In this document: positions 8,844 to 18,058 of the stretch, one piece after another
Numbering within the stretch: position 1 is the first letter of the stretch
How the letters are laid out: the number at the start of each line of letters is the position of its first letter
Source of the DNA: Zetaproteobacteria bacterium CG1_02_55_237
Lineage (GTDB): Bacteria > Pseudomonadota > Zetaproteobacteria > Mariprofundales > Mariprofundaceae
Reading direction: 5' to 3'
Length of the DNA stretch: 62,763 bases
Assembly: GCA_001871195.1 (NCBI GenBank)
Contig: MNXA01000019.1
Coordinates: 1 to 62,763 of the forward strand
Translations under genes and position numbers: made by a program
The notes under the pieces: generated by a model
Database searches by the model: none
What the model saw: only the letters and a program-made list of their open reading frames with translations
What the model was told of the DNA's origin: nothing

Positions 8844-10035
8844 GTTGAGCAAACCATCCCGCTGGCGCCAGCATCTGACCCTTGATTTGCCGCAAGGTGG
8901 TCATCGACCGGTCTGGATACATGCCTGCTCGGTCGGCGAGGTCTCGTCCGTCGCCCCCCTGATCATGGGGCTACTGGATATGGGGCACTCGGTTCACCTG
9001 ACCGTCGTCACCGATACCGGCTTTGCCCATGCCGAACGATTGTTCGACGACTCTATCAGCATCGCCTATCTGCCCTGGGACTTTCCCGGCCTGATGCGCC
9101 GCATGATAGCCCAACTCAATCCGCGCCTGCTGCTGCTCACCGAAACCGAATTCTGGCCGGGCATGTTGCACAGCTGTCAAAAGCGGAACATCCCCGTTAT
9201 CGGCATCAACACGCGCATCTCCGATCGCTCCTTTCCGCGCTATCGCGCCACGCGCTGGCTGTGGAAGCGCTGGCTGGCCGGTGTATCCATGTTTCTGGCG
9301 CAGAGTGACATCGATGCCGGGCGTCTGGCCTGCATGGGCGTCGACCCCTCGCGCATTCGGTCTGTGGGCCACCTGAAATACGCGGTCAGCCCACCGCAGG
9401 TGGACAGCGAGGAACTGCGACAACGACTGGATGCGTCCGCCTCCCGCCCGCTACTATTAGCCGGCAGCACACATGACAATGAAGAAGAACAGCTGGCAGG
9501 CATGCTGGGCGGCTGGAAGCGGCTTGCTCCCTCTCTGTTGCTTGTGCTGATACCGCGTCACCCGCAGCGCTTTTCTGCTGTGGCCGAGCGCATGGCAGCG
9601 CTTGGATTGCGTACCGCCCGCTGGTCGCAGGGAGCGGCAACAAAAGATGTTGATGCCGTGGTGATTGATGAAATGGGTGTATTGGGCCAGCTGTATACGA
9701 TTGCCGACCTCGTCTTCATCGGTGGCAGCCTGATCCCCCACGGCGGCCAGAACCCGCTGGAGGCAGCGGTATGCGGACGCGGCGTGATCACCGGCCCGCA
9801 CACGCACAACTTCATCAGTATCATGCAGGACCTGCGTCAGGCGGATGCCGCAGTGCAATGCCGTGATGCCACCGAGGTGGATTTGGCGGTGCAACGATTC
9901 CTCAGCCATCCGGATGAGCTGCGTAGCCTGCATGCCCATGCTGCGGCCTTTATGCAGGACCGTGCTGATGTTGCCAATCGCATGCTGAAGGCCATTGAAC
10001 CTTGGCTGACCCAAACGGCAAAGGCGCCGGCATGA
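8830..10035 (+). CDS. waaA: 3-deoxy-D-manno-octulosonic acid (Kdo) transferase, lacking N-terminal anchor
   Basis: Adds Kdo from CMP-Kdo to lipid IVA, the first core LPS step. The acceptor-side motif HACSVGEV carries the catalytic Glu; also LLTETEFWPG, ARFSDRS-like ISDRSFPRYRA, LAGSTHDNEEE and the C-terminal GGSLIPHGGQNPLEA nucleotide-sugar motif. At 401 residues it is about 25 shorter than usual: the hydrophobic N-terminal helix is missing. An in-frame TGA at 8800-8802 and no other start codon before 8830 force this start, which overlaps the previous gene by 14 bp. Confidence 0.93.
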   Translation: MTAIELSKPSRWRQHLTLDLPQGGHRPVWIHACSVGEVSSVAPLIMGLLDMGHSVHLTVVTDTGFAHAERLFDDSISIAYLPWDFPGLMRRMIAQLNPRLLLLTETEFWPGMLHSCQKRNIPVIGINTRISDRSFPRYRATRWLWKRWLAGVSMFLAQSDIDAGRLACMGVDPSRIRSVGHLKYAVSPPQVDSEELRQRLDASASRPLLLAGSTHDNEEEQLAGMLGGWKRLAPSLLLVLIPRHPQRFSAVAERMAALGLRTARWSQGAATKDVDAVVIDEMGVLGQLYTIADLVFIGGSLIPHGGQNPLEAAVCGRGVITGPHTHNFISIMQDLRQADAAVQCRDATEVDLAVQRFLSHPDELRSLHAHAAAFMQDRADVANRMLKAIEPWLTQTAKAPA

Positions 10036-11015
10036 GCATAGCGACCCGAATCGAGGCCATGTGGTGGCGCAAGGATACCCCGCCCCTGCTGCTGCGCTGG
10101 GCCAGTTCGATCTATGATCTGATCAACCGGACAAATCTGGCAAGGCGGGCCGCGGGCGCGATGAGTCCTCCCCTGCCGATGATCTCGGTGGGCAATATCA
10201 CCGTTGGCGGCAGCGGCAAAACCCCGTTTGTTATCTGGCTGTGTGGCGAGCTTATACAGCATGGCTATAAACCAGTGGTGCTGTGTCGCGGCGATGGCGG
10301 CAGCCTCAAACAGCCAAAACATGTGCTGCCTAACGATGCCGCATCCGAGGTTGGCGATGAGGCACTGCTGCTGGCCCTGCGCTGCAATGCACCCGTCATT
10401 GCCGGACGCGATCGCGTGGCGGGTGCTCGCCTGGCTGCATCGCTGGGCAATGTGATTGTTCTCGACGATGGCTTTCAGTATCTGCAACTTACGCGCAGCT
10501 GCGACATCGTGCTGATTCCGGCTGAGGGCATCGGCAACGGGCAGCTTCTGCTAGCCGGCCCCCTGCGCGAGACTGTGGATGCCCTCAGCCGTGCCGATCT
10601 GGTGGTGCGTACAGGTAGCGAAAAGAGCCTGCCTCTAAGTGCACAGCGCGAATGGCGCTGGCAGGCCGAGGCGCAGGCCATTCAAGCGCTGCGCGGAGCA
10701 GAAACCCCTGCAACAGGCCCGTGCCTGGCACTTGCCGGCATTGCCCGGGCGGAGCGCTTTTTCTCGGCCGCTGCAAAGGCTGCAAATATCAAAGAGACGA
10801 TGCGTTTTGCCGATCATCATCGCTACAGCGCGACAGATGTAGCCCGCATACTGAAACCAGACCTGCCTGTCCTGACGACAGAAAAAGATGCCGTCAAACT
10901 CCTGCCGATTTGGCCGAAGGACAAAGCCTTATCGGTACTGCCGCTCAGTGGTCGGGGGGAAGAAGGCTTGCCCGAGACCATCATCAAGACCATGCTTAGC
11001 CACCAAAAAACATAA
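10032..11015 (+). CDS. lpxK: Tetraacyldisaccharide 4'-kinase
   Basis: Phosphorylates the 4' position of the lipid A disaccharide on the inner-membrane face. Walker A is GNITVGGSGKTP, followed by VVLCRGDGG, GDEALLLALR and VLDDGFQYLQL, all LpxK hallmarks, and the C-terminal FADHHRYSATDV and LTTEKDAVKL. The start was placed at the ATG overlapping the waaA stop (ATGA), which gives MSIATRIEAMWW, the usual N-terminus, and 327 residues. In E. coli too, a Trm112-like gene (ycaR) lies close to lpxK. Confidence 0.95.
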   Translation: MSIATRIEAMWWRKDTPPLLLRWASSIYDLINRTNLARRAAGAMSPPLPMISVGNITVGGSGKTPFVIWLCGELIQHGYKPVVLCRGDGGSLKQPKHVLPNDAASEVGDEALLLALRCNAPVIAGRDRVAGARLAASLGNVIVLDDGFQYLQLTRSCDIVLIPAEGIGNGQLLLAGPLRETVDALSRADLVVRTGSEKSLPLSAQREWRWQAEAQAIQALRGAETPATGPCLALAGIARAERFFSAAAKAANIKETMRFADHHRYSATDVARILKPDLPVLTTEKDAVKLLPIWPKDKALSVLPLSGRGEEGLPETIIKTMLSHQKT

Positions 11016-11049
11016 CGGGGTGACATTCACCCCCACTGTGGAGCAAAGC

Positions 11050-11220
11050 ATGCTGGACAAAGAACTGATGAATATTCTTGCCTGCCCCAAATGCAAGGGC
11101 AAAGTCACCTATAACAAGGCCAAAAACGGTCTGGTCTGCGGTGCCTGTAATCTTGAATACCCGATTCGTGACGACATCCCGGTCATGCTGATTGACGAGG
11201 CCAAGTCCCTGGCCGCTTGA
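11050..11220 (+). CDS. Trm112/YcaR-like small zinc-binding protein
   Basis: A 56-residue protein with a four-cysteine site (CPKC near 12-15, CGAC near 31-34) ending CNLEYPIRDDIPVMLIDEA, the Trm112p/YcaR family signature. The ATG is preceded by GGAG. In eukaryotes and archaea Trm112 activates methyltransferases; the role in bacteria is less clear. In E. coli the family member ycaR lies between lpxK and kdsB; kdsB is absent here. Two methyltransferase genes occur later in this cluster, but a link is only a guess. Confidence 0.88.
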   Translation: MLDKELMNILACPKCKGKVTYNKAKNGLVCGACNLEYPIRDDIPVMLIDEAKSLAA

Positions 11221-12131
11221 TGGACGCCCTGAAGGCTGCGCTGCTGCGCGGCATGTTCCAGATTATCAATCTGATTCCAGTGCGCCTTGCCGGTGCCATT
11301 GGGGCAGGGCTGGGCAGGCTGGCTTTCTACCTCGACAAACGACACCGCTCGATTTCCATACGAAACGTGACGCGCATCTACCCACAACAGCCGCGCAGCT
11401 GGCGGACAAGAATCGCCCGCGAATCCTTTGCCGAGCTCGGCCGCTCGATGCTGGAGCTGCCGCATGTGTTTCTGCGCAGCAAAGAATTTCTTGCTTCACG
11501 CGTAACAGTCGAGGGCGAGGATGAGCTGCGCGCCGCCCTTGCCGGCAACAAGGGGGTATTCCTCGCCGCCTGCCACCATGGCAACTGGGAGCTTGGTGCG
11601 CTGATGTTCTCATTGCTTGGCTATGACATCGAATTCTTTTATCGCCCTGTACGCCAACCGTTTGTGGAGGCCTACATCAGGAAATGTCGCGGACGTTTCG
11701 GAGCAAAACTGCATCCGCGTCAGGAACCCCTGCGCTGGGTGATGCGGGCGCTGAAAAAGCAATCCTGCATCGGGCTCATGATAGACCAGCATATCGGTGA
11801 TGGCATACCAGTGCCCTTTCTTGGACATATGGCCAGCACCCTGACCCTGCCAGCGGTCATGGTGCGCAAGTATGACGCTCCCATTCTAGGGGTAGGCTTG
11901 GAACGCGTGGGAAGGGGCTTCAATTTCTCCCTGAAGATCTGGCGCGTCGAAACACCCGCTGAATGCACGGATGCAGAGAGCTTTACCTATCGCATGACCC
12001 GGGATATCGGCAAAAGCTTCGAGCCCATCATCAATCTTCGACCGGAAATGTGGCTATGGAGCCACCAGCGATGGAAACTGCTGGAGGAACGCGAAAAGGA
12101 GATCAGCGAGGTGGTTTATGGCACGCCATAA
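11220..12131 (+). CDS. Lipid A biosynthesis lauroyl/myristoyl-type acyltransferase (LpxL/HtrB family)
   Basis: Transfers a secondary acyl chain to Kdo-lipid A at the inner membrane. The HX4(D/E) catalytic motif is seen as HHGNWE near residue 120, with the membrane-binding N-terminus (MFQIINLIPVRLAGAIGAGLGRL), GLMIDQHIGDG and the C-terminal PEMWLWSHQRWK. The ATG overlaps the previous stop (TGATG); a TTG one codon upstream is the alternative. Only one member is in the window, so lauroyl versus myristoyl specificity is open. Length of about 303 is normal. Confidence 0.92.
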   Translation: MDALKAALLRGMFQIINLIPVRLAGAIGAGLGRLAFYLDKRHRSISIRNVTRIYPQQPRSWRTRIARESFAELGRSMLELPHVFLRSKEFLASRVTVEGEDELRAALAGNKGVFLAACHHGNWELGALMFSLLGYDIEFFYRPVRQPFVEAYIRKCRGRFGAKLHPRQEPLRWVMRALKKQSCIGLMIDQHIGDGIPVPFLGHMASTLTLPAVMVRKYDAPILGVGLERVGRGFNFSLKIWRVETPAECTDAESFTYRMTRDIGKSFEPIINLRPEMWLWSHQRWKLLEEREKEISEVVYGTP

Positions 12132-12834
12132 AGCCATCAGCAAGGCGCGCTGGCTCGTCTCCCAGAAAAATATTATCGAACTCTGGCAAGAAGAGAATGT
12201 GCTTGCCGATGAGCAAGGCCGACTGGAGCGCTGCTATCTGCCGATCCTGCAGCGGCTATGCCCCACCATTAAAGACCACACACGCATACTGGAGCTATGC
12301 AGTGGCCCGGTATGTACTGTGCGCCTCCTAGAGGGTGGCGAGAAAACATATCTGGACCCGATGTTCGATGAATATCGCCGCATGTACCCCGGCAAGCTTC
12401 CCAAGGGCAAGTTTCTGGCCCTTGCTGCAGAAAAAGTTCCGGAAAAAGATCATAGCTTTGATCTCATTTTATGCATCAACGGACTGGATCATGTACTGAA
12501 TCCGGAGCTGGTTCTCAACGAAATCGAGCGTCTGCTCAAGCCCTCCGGCGTACTGCTTATCGGCATGACAGTTTTCCCTGCGCCGATCGCCCGCCTGCGT
12601 TATTTCTGCGAACGTTTTTTCAGCCTGCTGCGTGATGAAGCCCATCCCTATGCCTATTCCCTACTGGCCCTTGCTCGCACGCTGTCACGGCATTTCGACA
12701 TCGTTGAAGAGATTAAACTGGATGAATCCTCGCATGCGGATTCCCGCAGCATGCTCAGCGAGTATGCGTTTATCTGCCAGCCAAAAAAAGCAAGAGATAG
12801 AGACCGTTCCAAAAAAACCTCCGGGAAAGCCTGA
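12118..12834 (+). CDS. Class I SAM-dependent methyltransferase in the LPS cluster
   Basis: A 238-residue protein with motif I ILELCSGPVCTVRLL, a post-I acidic LDPMFDEY, motif II-like HSFDLILCINGLDHVLN and motif III LKPSGVLLIGMTV: a class I SAM methyltransferase. Motif I has CSG in place of the common GxG. It overlaps the acyltransferase by 14 bp and is 2 bp from waaF, so it is part of the LPS operon. A core sugar or lipid is a plausible target, but the substrate is not shown by sequence. Confidence 0.75.
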   Translation: MARHKAISKARWLVSQKNIIELWQEENVLADEQGRLERCYLPILQRLCPTIKDHTRILELCSGPVCTVRLLEGGEKTYLDPMFDEYRRMYPGKLPKGKFLALAAEKVPEKDHSFDLILCINGLDHVLNPELVLNEIERLLKPSGVLLIGMTVFPAPIARLRYFCERFFSLLRDEAHPYAYSLLALARTLSRHFDIVEEIKLDESSHADSRSMLSEYAFICQPKKARDRDRSKKTSGKA

Positions 12835-12836
12835 AG

Positions 12837-13808
12837 GTGGACCTGCACTGCAAGCATCTGGTTATCCATGCACCCAACTGGCTGGGTGATGCGATCATGG
12901 CACAACCAGCCATGCGGGCCTTCGCGATGGGTGTGAATGCACAGCGCGTCTCGCTCATCGGACAGCCATGGCTTGCCGACATCCTCCCCTGGCTGGACCT
13001 CCCGGGCGCGGTCTATTCTCCCAATGGGGTACAGGACGGCGACGCATCCATCCTCTTCCCCAACAGTTTCCGCGCAGCCTGGCAGGCGGTGCAAAGCGGT
13101 TGTAAACGCAGAATCGGCTATCGGGGCCAGTGGCGCAGTCTGCTGCTGAGCGACGCACTAACCCCGCGCATCAGCATGCTCACCGGACACCACCGCGATT
13201 ATTACAACGATCTGGCCACGCAAATGGGTATCAAGCTTGGCAGCCCGGATGTTCATCTCGTCTGCCCGGAGGAGTCCGTCATCCTCGGCGAACAAATGAT
13301 AATGGAGCATGGGCTGGATGTCGGGAGAACACTGTGCATCGCACCCGGCGCTCAGTTCGGAGGCGCCAAACGCTATCCAGCCGAGAGTTGGGCGAAGGTA
13401 GCGCAGCTCCTGTCAGCACGCGGCTTCCACATTCTGGCGCTGGGTACCCCGGCAGAACGAGACATCGCCGCGCAGGTTCTGGCGGTATGCGATGGTCCCA
13501 GCCACAACAGCGCTGGAGCCACAACACTGGCCCAATGCCTGCAGCTTCTGGGAGCAAGCCGTGGCCTGTTATGCAACGATTCCGGGCTCATGCATGTCGC
13601 CGCTGGAATGGGTAAGCGCGTAGTCGCTGTCTTTGGTGCTACGGATCCGGAGCGTACGGCACCCTCCGGCAAACACGTCCACCTGCTCTACCAACCCGCG
13701 TCATGCAGCCCCTGCCTGCAACGCGAATGCCATGTGGCCGGACATCCATGCATGCTTAACATCTCTCCTGAACAAGTGGCAACGACCTGCCTTGAAGACC
13801 AACCATGA
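12837..13808 (+). CDS. waaF: ADP-heptose:LPS heptosyltransferase II
   Basis: GT9 enzyme adding the second L,D-heptose to the inner core. It has the N-terminal HAPNWLGDAIMAQPAM, GYRGQWRSLLL, the nucleotide-sugar motif APGAQFGGAKRYP, LLCNDSGLMHVAA and a C-terminal PCLQREC. These match WaaF (KRYP and N-D-S-G-L-M-H) rather than WaaC. The GTG start lies 2 bp after the previous stop. 323 residues. waaC follows with a 4-bp overlap. Confidence 0.9.
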   Translation: MDLHCKHLVIHAPNWLGDAIMAQPAMRAFAMGVNAQRVSLIGQPWLADILPWLDLPGAVYSPNGVQDGDASILFPNSFRAAWQAVQSGCKRRIGYRGQWRSLLLSDALTPRISMLTGHHRDYYNDLATQMGIKLGSPDVHLVCPEESVILGEQMIMEHGLDVGRTLCIAPGAQFGGAKRYPAESWAKVAQLLSARGFHILALGTPAERDIAAQVLAVCDGPSHNSAGATTLAQCLQLLGASRGLLCNDSGLMHVAAGMGKRVVAVFGATDPERTAPSGKHVHLLYQPASCSPCLQRECHVAGHPCMLNISPEQVATTCLEDQP

Positions 13809-14824
13809 AGATTCTGGTCGTCAAACTTTCGGCCTTCGGCGATATCATCCATGCCCTGCCTGCCCTGCAGGACCTGCTGGATCGTCCCGAGGTGAAAGAG
13901 GTGCACTGGCTGGTGGATACGCGCTACGCCTTTGTCACACAGGTATTTCCACCACAAGTAAAAGTACATCAGGTCGATCTGCGCGGCGAGCACCCCCTGC
14001 ATAGTGCATGGCAGACGATTCGCGCCCTCAGACAACAGCATTTTGACGCCGTGCTCGATCTGCAGGGACTGACCAAATCAGCTGTCATGGCAAGCCTTTC
14101 CGGCTCGCCGGTTTATGGCATGGATGTGAAACACCTGCGCGAAGGAGCCTCACGCTTCCTGCTCAGGCCCGTACCTTTCCATGCCGAAGAGCGGCATGTC
14201 GTGCAGATGTACCGGCGTGTGGCTGCGGCTCCTTTTGGTAACAGTGAGAAACCCATCCCCTACAGCCCACCACAAGCCGATCTTAATATCCACGTACTGC
14301 AAACCGGAGAGGCTTTGCTGGAGCACTGGAAGATCAGCGGCAAACGTATCGTCTGGTTACATATGGGCGGAGGCTGGGCAACCAAACAACTGCCCCTGCA
14401 AACATGGCAGCAACTCGCAGGGAAACTGACTGCTGAGGGTATTGTTCCAATTCTCGGTTGGGGCAACGAGGCAGAGAAAATCGTGGCCGGCAGGGTCAAG
14501 GAAGGCGCTCCTGATGCTCTGCTGCCTGAGCACCGGCTTAACATGGATGCACTGTGCGGCATCTTCGGATGGACCATGGCTGTGGTTGGTCCGGATACGG
14601 GTGTAGTGCATCTTGCTGCCGCCCTGGGTACACCGACCATCAGCTTCTGGGGCCCATCGGCCTCATGGCGCTCTGCCCCGCTGGGTGAGAAGCACCGGCA
14701 TATCGAATCCAAACCGCATTGCGGCCCCTGCTTCAAGCGCGAATGCAACCAATTTATCTGCATGGATATGATACGAGCAGACGATATCATGTCAGCCATC
14801 CATGAAATTTCTCTTCTTAGCTGA
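13805..14824 (+). CDS. waaC: ADP-heptose:LPS heptosyltransferase I
   Basis: GT9 enzyme that adds the first heptose to Kdo. It opens MKILVVKLSAFGDIIHALPA, the WaaC hallmark, followed by VLDLQGLTKSAVMA, a GGGWATKQLP donor-site loop and GPDTGVVHLAAALGTPTI. A C-terminal CGPCFKREC cysteine cluster resembles that of the other GT9 proteins here. 339 residues. It overlaps waaF by 4 bp and the DUF3108 gene by 23 bp if the longer start of that gene is used. Confidence 0.9.
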   Translation: MKILVVKLSAFGDIIHALPALQDLLDRPEVKEVHWLVDTRYAFVTQVFPPQVKVHQVDLRGEHPLHSAWQTIRALRQQHFDAVLDLQGLTKSAVMASLSGSPVYGMDVKHLREGASRFLLRPVPFHAEERHVVQMYRRVAAAPFGNSEKPIPYSPPQADLNIHVLQTGEALLEHWKISGKRIVWLHMGGGWATKQLPLQTWQQLAGKLTAEGIVPILGWGNEAEKIVAGRVKEGAPDALLPEHRLNMDALCGIFGWTMAVVGPDTGVVHLAAALGTPTISFWGPSASWRSAPLGEKHRHIESKPHCGPCFKRECNQFICMDMIRADDIMSAIHEISLLS

Positions 14825-15572
14825 TATGTGGCGCACCACCTTCATTCTCCTGTTCTGTCTGGCAGGTAGTAGCACAGCAACAGCCGCGGCAGCAACACAT
14901 TGCATGCCCTTTGGCAGCGAGCGCATGCTGTTCAGCGTCGGTTGGGAATTCATCAATGCCGGCACCGCCGACATGCGCATTGAATCGAGTGATAAGGGCT
15001 ACCGCGTCACATCGTATGCCAACAGCAACAGCTTTCTCGATGCCTTTAAAATGGTGCGAGACATCATCATCTCCGAGGGTGACTGTGTGGACGGCAAGCT
15101 GCAAAGCACGCTGTTCAGCGTCGAGCAGAACGAAGGAACATACCATTCGCAGAAGCAGGTGCATTTTCTATGGAAGGAAAACCGCGTTACCCATACCCAG
15201 AACGGCCAGACCGACAGCTATCAGGTTCCGGCCGGTCACCTCAATGCCATCGATGCCTTCTTCCGTGTCCGTAAGATGGATTTAAAGCCCGGCATGAAGA
15301 TTCGCATCCCCATCTTCGACTCGCGCAAGCAATACGAGGTCGAGGTGGATGTGATCAAGCGGGAAAAACTATTCGCGCCCTGGGGTAAACCGGTCGATTG
15401 TCTGGTGATTATCCCCAGGTTGAAAACCGAAGGTATCTTTTCCAGCAAGGGCACGGTCAAACTGTGGCTGAGTGACGACGCACGACACATCCCCTTGAAG
15501 ATGACGGCGAAGATTAAATTCGGCCGCATTGTGGCCACACTAAACAACTATTCAGATGGACAAAACCAATGA
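14802..15572 (+). CDS. DUF3108 family exported protein
   Basis: A 256-residue protein with an N-terminal signal sequence (MWRTTFILLFCLAGSSTATA) and a beta-rich body (FSVGWEFINAGTADMRIES, AIDAFFRVRKMDLKPG, KGTVKLWLSDDARHIPLKM) that I recognise as DUF3108. Such proteins are exported and often lie near envelope genes; their function is unknown to me. The start could be ATG 14826, nearer the hydrophobic core, which would remove the overlap with waaC. Position within the LPS operon suggests an envelope role. Confidence 0.8.
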   Translation: MKFLFLADMWRTTFILLFCLAGSSTATAAAATHCMPFGSERMLFSVGWEFINAGTADMRIESSDKGYRVTSYANSNSFLDAFKMVRDIIISEGDCVDGKLQSTLFSVEQNEGTYHSQKQVHFLWKENRVTHTQNGQTDSYQVPAGHLNAIDAFFRVRKMDLKPGMKIRIPIFDSRKQYEVEVDVIKREKLFAPWGKPVDCLVIIPRLKTEGIFSSKGTVKLWLSDDARHIPLKMTAKIKFGRIVATLNNYSDGQNQ

Positions 15573-16420
15573 CATTGATGATTGAACGCTGCCCGGTTGG
15601 TTGCGACAGCACGATTGAAGAGTCCGATATTGCCCTTCCGGAAGGCCGACTACGCAGATGTTCCACCTGCGGGCAGTTGTTCAGTGCCTGCACGGTGGAG
15701 CGATACGAGCATAGCATGCAGGAGTTCGACGACGAGCAAGGCACCTTTGTTGCACCGGAAAGCGTTCTGCGACAAAAAAAACGGATCGGGCGTATTCTGA
15801 AAAACGGGGTAAAGCAGTTCCGTAACCCCCCTTCCCGTATTTCCATGCTCGATGTCGGCTGCTCAAGCGGTTCGGTACTGAATATCGCCAGGGAGATGGG
15901 CTTTGATGTGCATGGTGTGGAGCCGGCCCCCAAGGCTGCGGCAACCGCTACCGATAACGGCTTTGATGTGTTCAATGGCTTTCTGCATGAAGCAGAATTT
16001 CCGGCGGAAAGCTTTGATCTCGTTTCTCTCTTCGAGGTCATCGAACACCTCAAGCATCCACTTGAACTGGCCAATGAAGTGCATCGCATACTGCGTCCCG
16101 GCGGGGTATGGCTGATCGGCACAGGCAATGCCGATTCGTGGACGGCAGACTGCGAAAAAGAAACATGGGAATACTTCGATATTGATCTGCACGGCGGACA
16201 TATCAGCTTCTTCAACCCAGCCAGCATAAGCCTGTTCGCTGAAAGGAGCGGTTTTGAAGTCGCCCACATCGAAGCACGCCGTGTACGCTTGGTGGAAAAG
16301 CAGCATGCCGGGCGGCTTGCCTATCAGGCCTCCAAGCTTGCTTGTGAGTTTCTGGAAATTCCGGCGCGCCTGCTGAACAAAGGGCATGATTTACAGGTCG
16401 TCCTGAGAAGGCGGGGATGA
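15569..16420 (+). CDS. SAM-dependent methyltransferase with N-terminal cysteine pairs
   Basis: A 283-residue class I methyltransferase: motif I MLDVGCSSGSVLNIA, VHGVEPAPKA, FDLVSLFEVIEHLKHP and LRPGGVWLIGTGN. The N-terminal 40 residues hold C8xxxC12 and C31xxC34, which resemble a small zinc ribbon, as in many methyltransferases acting on sugars or sugar nucleotides. The C-terminus (LEIPARLLNKGHDLQVVLRR) fits the same group. It overlaps both neighbours by 4 bp. An LPS sugar is the likely but unproven substrate. Confidence 0.8.
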   Translation: MTLMIERCPVGCDSTIEESDIALPEGRLRRCSTCGQLFSACTVERYEHSMQEFDDEQGTFVAPESVLRQKKRIGRILKNGVKQFRNPPSRISMLDVGCSSGSVLNIAREMGFDVHGVEPAPKAAATATDNGFDVFNGFLHEAEFPAESFDLVSLFEVIEHLKHPLELANEVHRILRPGGVWLIGTGNADSWTADCEKETWEYFDIDLHGGHISFFNPASISLFAERSGFEVAHIEARRVRLVEKQHAGRLAYQASKLACEFLEIPARLLNKGHDLQVVLRRRG

Positions 16421-17217
16421 AAACAAGTCTTGCCGTTGTCATCTCGACCTACAATGCGCCGCAGATGCTGCGCCTTGTACTGGGCGGCTACGCACGGCAG
16501 ACGGATACGGATTTCAGCATTTATATCGCCGATGATGGCTCAGGCCCAGCCACAAAGAGCGTCATCGAAGCATACAGGGAAAGCTCCGGCATATCCGTAA
16601 AACATGTCCGGCACGAAGATGCCGGTTTTCGCAAGGCTCGCATTCACAATGAGGTTTTCAGACAGGCCGGCGAGGATTATCTGCTACTGACCGATGGCGA
16701 CTGCATTCCCCTACCGGGACTAATTGCCGCCCATCGTCGATTTGCCACTGACGGATGCTTTGTCAGCGGCAGTCGTATTCTCCTTTCCCAGACGCTGAGT
16801 ACCAGACTGCAGGCTGCACAAACACCGGATGCCGCTTTTAATCTTGGACACATGCTTACATGGCGCATGCAGGGCGACATTAATCGTCTTCTCCCCCTGC
16901 TTCTTCCGCTACATGTCTCGGCAGCCCATGACCGACTGGACGGCATTCGCGGCTGCCACCTCGCCTGTTGGCGCTCCGATCTGCTGACCGTCAACGGCTT
17001 TGACGAAAGTTTTGAAGGCTGGGGCCGGGAGGATTCCGATCTAACCGCAAGGCTGCTGCATGCCGGCATCCGCCGCCGTGATCTGCGCGGCTCACCCGTA
17101 CTGCATCTCTGGCACAGGGAAGAATCGCGTCACCGCCTGGACGCGAATGATGCTATGCTGCGCCAATGTCTGGACGAAAAGCGCATAAGGGCCAAGCAGG
17201 GCATCGCCGAATTATGA
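16417..17217 (+). CDS. GT2 glycosyltransferase with galactosyltransferase-type C-terminus
   Basis: A 266-residue GT-A enzyme. It opens SLAVVISTYNAPQMLRLVL, has IADDGSGPAT and the DxD-like LLTDGDCIPLPG. The second half has RGCHLACWRSDLLTVNGFDE followed by EGWGREDSDLTARLLHAG, the Glyco_transf_7C-type acceptor motif. It probably adds an outer-core or O-chain sugar at the cytoplasmic face. Overlaps of 4 bp on both sides place it inside the LPS operon. Confidence 0.85.
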   Translation: MKTSLAVVISTYNAPQMLRLVLGGYARQTDTDFSIYIADDGSGPATKSVIEAYRESSGISVKHVRHEDAGFRKARIHNEVFRQAGEDYLLLTDGDCIPLPGLIAAHRRFATDGCFVSGSRILLSQTLSTRLQAAQTPDAAFNLGHMLTWRMQGDINRLLPLLLPLHVSAAHDRLDGIRGCHLACWRSDLLTVNGFDESFEGWGREDSDLTARLLHAGIRRRDLRGSPVLHLWHREESRHRLDANDAMLRQCLDEKRIRAKQGIAEL

Positions 17218-17990
17218 ATCCCGTTTCGGTTTTTATTCCGGTATTGAACGAAGAGGACAAGATCGCCGATGCCGTGCAAAGCGTGCAATGGGCCGATGAG
17301 GTCCTTGTCGTCGATACAGGGTGCACCGATGGCACCATTACCATTGCACGCAAGCTCGGTTGCCGCATCGAATCACTCCCCTTTGAAGGCTTCGGGAAGC
17401 TGCGCAATCAGGCCGTTGCCCTGTGCAGCAACGACTGGGTTTTGAGCATTGATGCCGACGAGCGCTGCACCCCAGAGCTAAGCCTTGAAATTCAGGCTAC
17501 ACTCACCGGTGAGCCGACTTTCGATGCGTACTTCATCCCGCGCCGGAATTATTTCATGGGTCGCCGGATCAATCATTGCGGCTGGTATCCGGACTATTGC
17601 CAGCCGAAACTGTTTAAAAAGGGCGCGCTTACCTATCGTAATGACATGGTACATGAAGGTTTCGATATCCACGGCCGTCTGGGATATCTGAAATCCGATG
17701 TGCTGCATTATTCCTTCCGCGATCTGGACCAGGTAATTAACAAGATGAACCGTTATTCGACCCTCGGCATGCAGAAGATGCAGCAACAGGGTAAAACGGC
17801 GGGAATGGGCACCGCGCTGGCACGCGGCCTGTGGGCCTTTTTCCGCATCTATGTACTCAAGCTAGGGTTCCTCGACGGCTGGGCGGGTTTTGTGATCGCA
17901 CTGGGTAATTTCGAGGGCACCTATTATCGCTACGCCAAACTCGCCCTGCGTGATAAACAGGCCGGCGTATCAGGCAGCCATCAGGCCTGA
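17214..17990 (+). CDS. GT2 LPS core glycosyltransferase (WaaE/LgtF-like)
   Basis: A 258-residue GT-A enzyme: VSVFIPVLNEEDKIADAVQS, EVLVVDTGCTDGT, GFGKLRNQAV, the metal motif SIDADERCTPEL, then RRNYFMGRRINHCGWYPDYC and HEGFDIHGRLGYL. This pattern is that of beta-1,4-glucosyltransferases that modify inner-core heptose (WaaE/LgtF). The start was set at the ATG overlapping the previous stop (ATGA). The C-terminal hydrophobic stretch (LWAFFRIYVLKLGFLDGWAG) may touch the membrane. Confidence 0.85.
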   Translation: MNPVSVFIPVLNEEDKIADAVQSVQWADEVLVVDTGCTDGTITIARKLGCRIESLPFEGFGKLRNQAVALCSNDWVLSIDADERCTPELSLEIQATLTGEPTFDAYFIPRRNYFMGRRINHCGWYPDYCQPKLFKKGALTYRNDMVHEGFDIHGRLGYLKSDVLHYSFRDLDQVINKMNRYSTLGMQKMQQQGKTAGMGTALARGLWAFFRIYVLKLGFLDGWAGFVIALGNFEGTYYRYAKLALRDKQAGVSGSHQA

Positions 17991-18058
17991 AACAGAGACA
18001 AGCCGCATCCTGCGTGTAACATGCGGGGTTTGGGTCTGTTAACACGAATGGAGGCACT

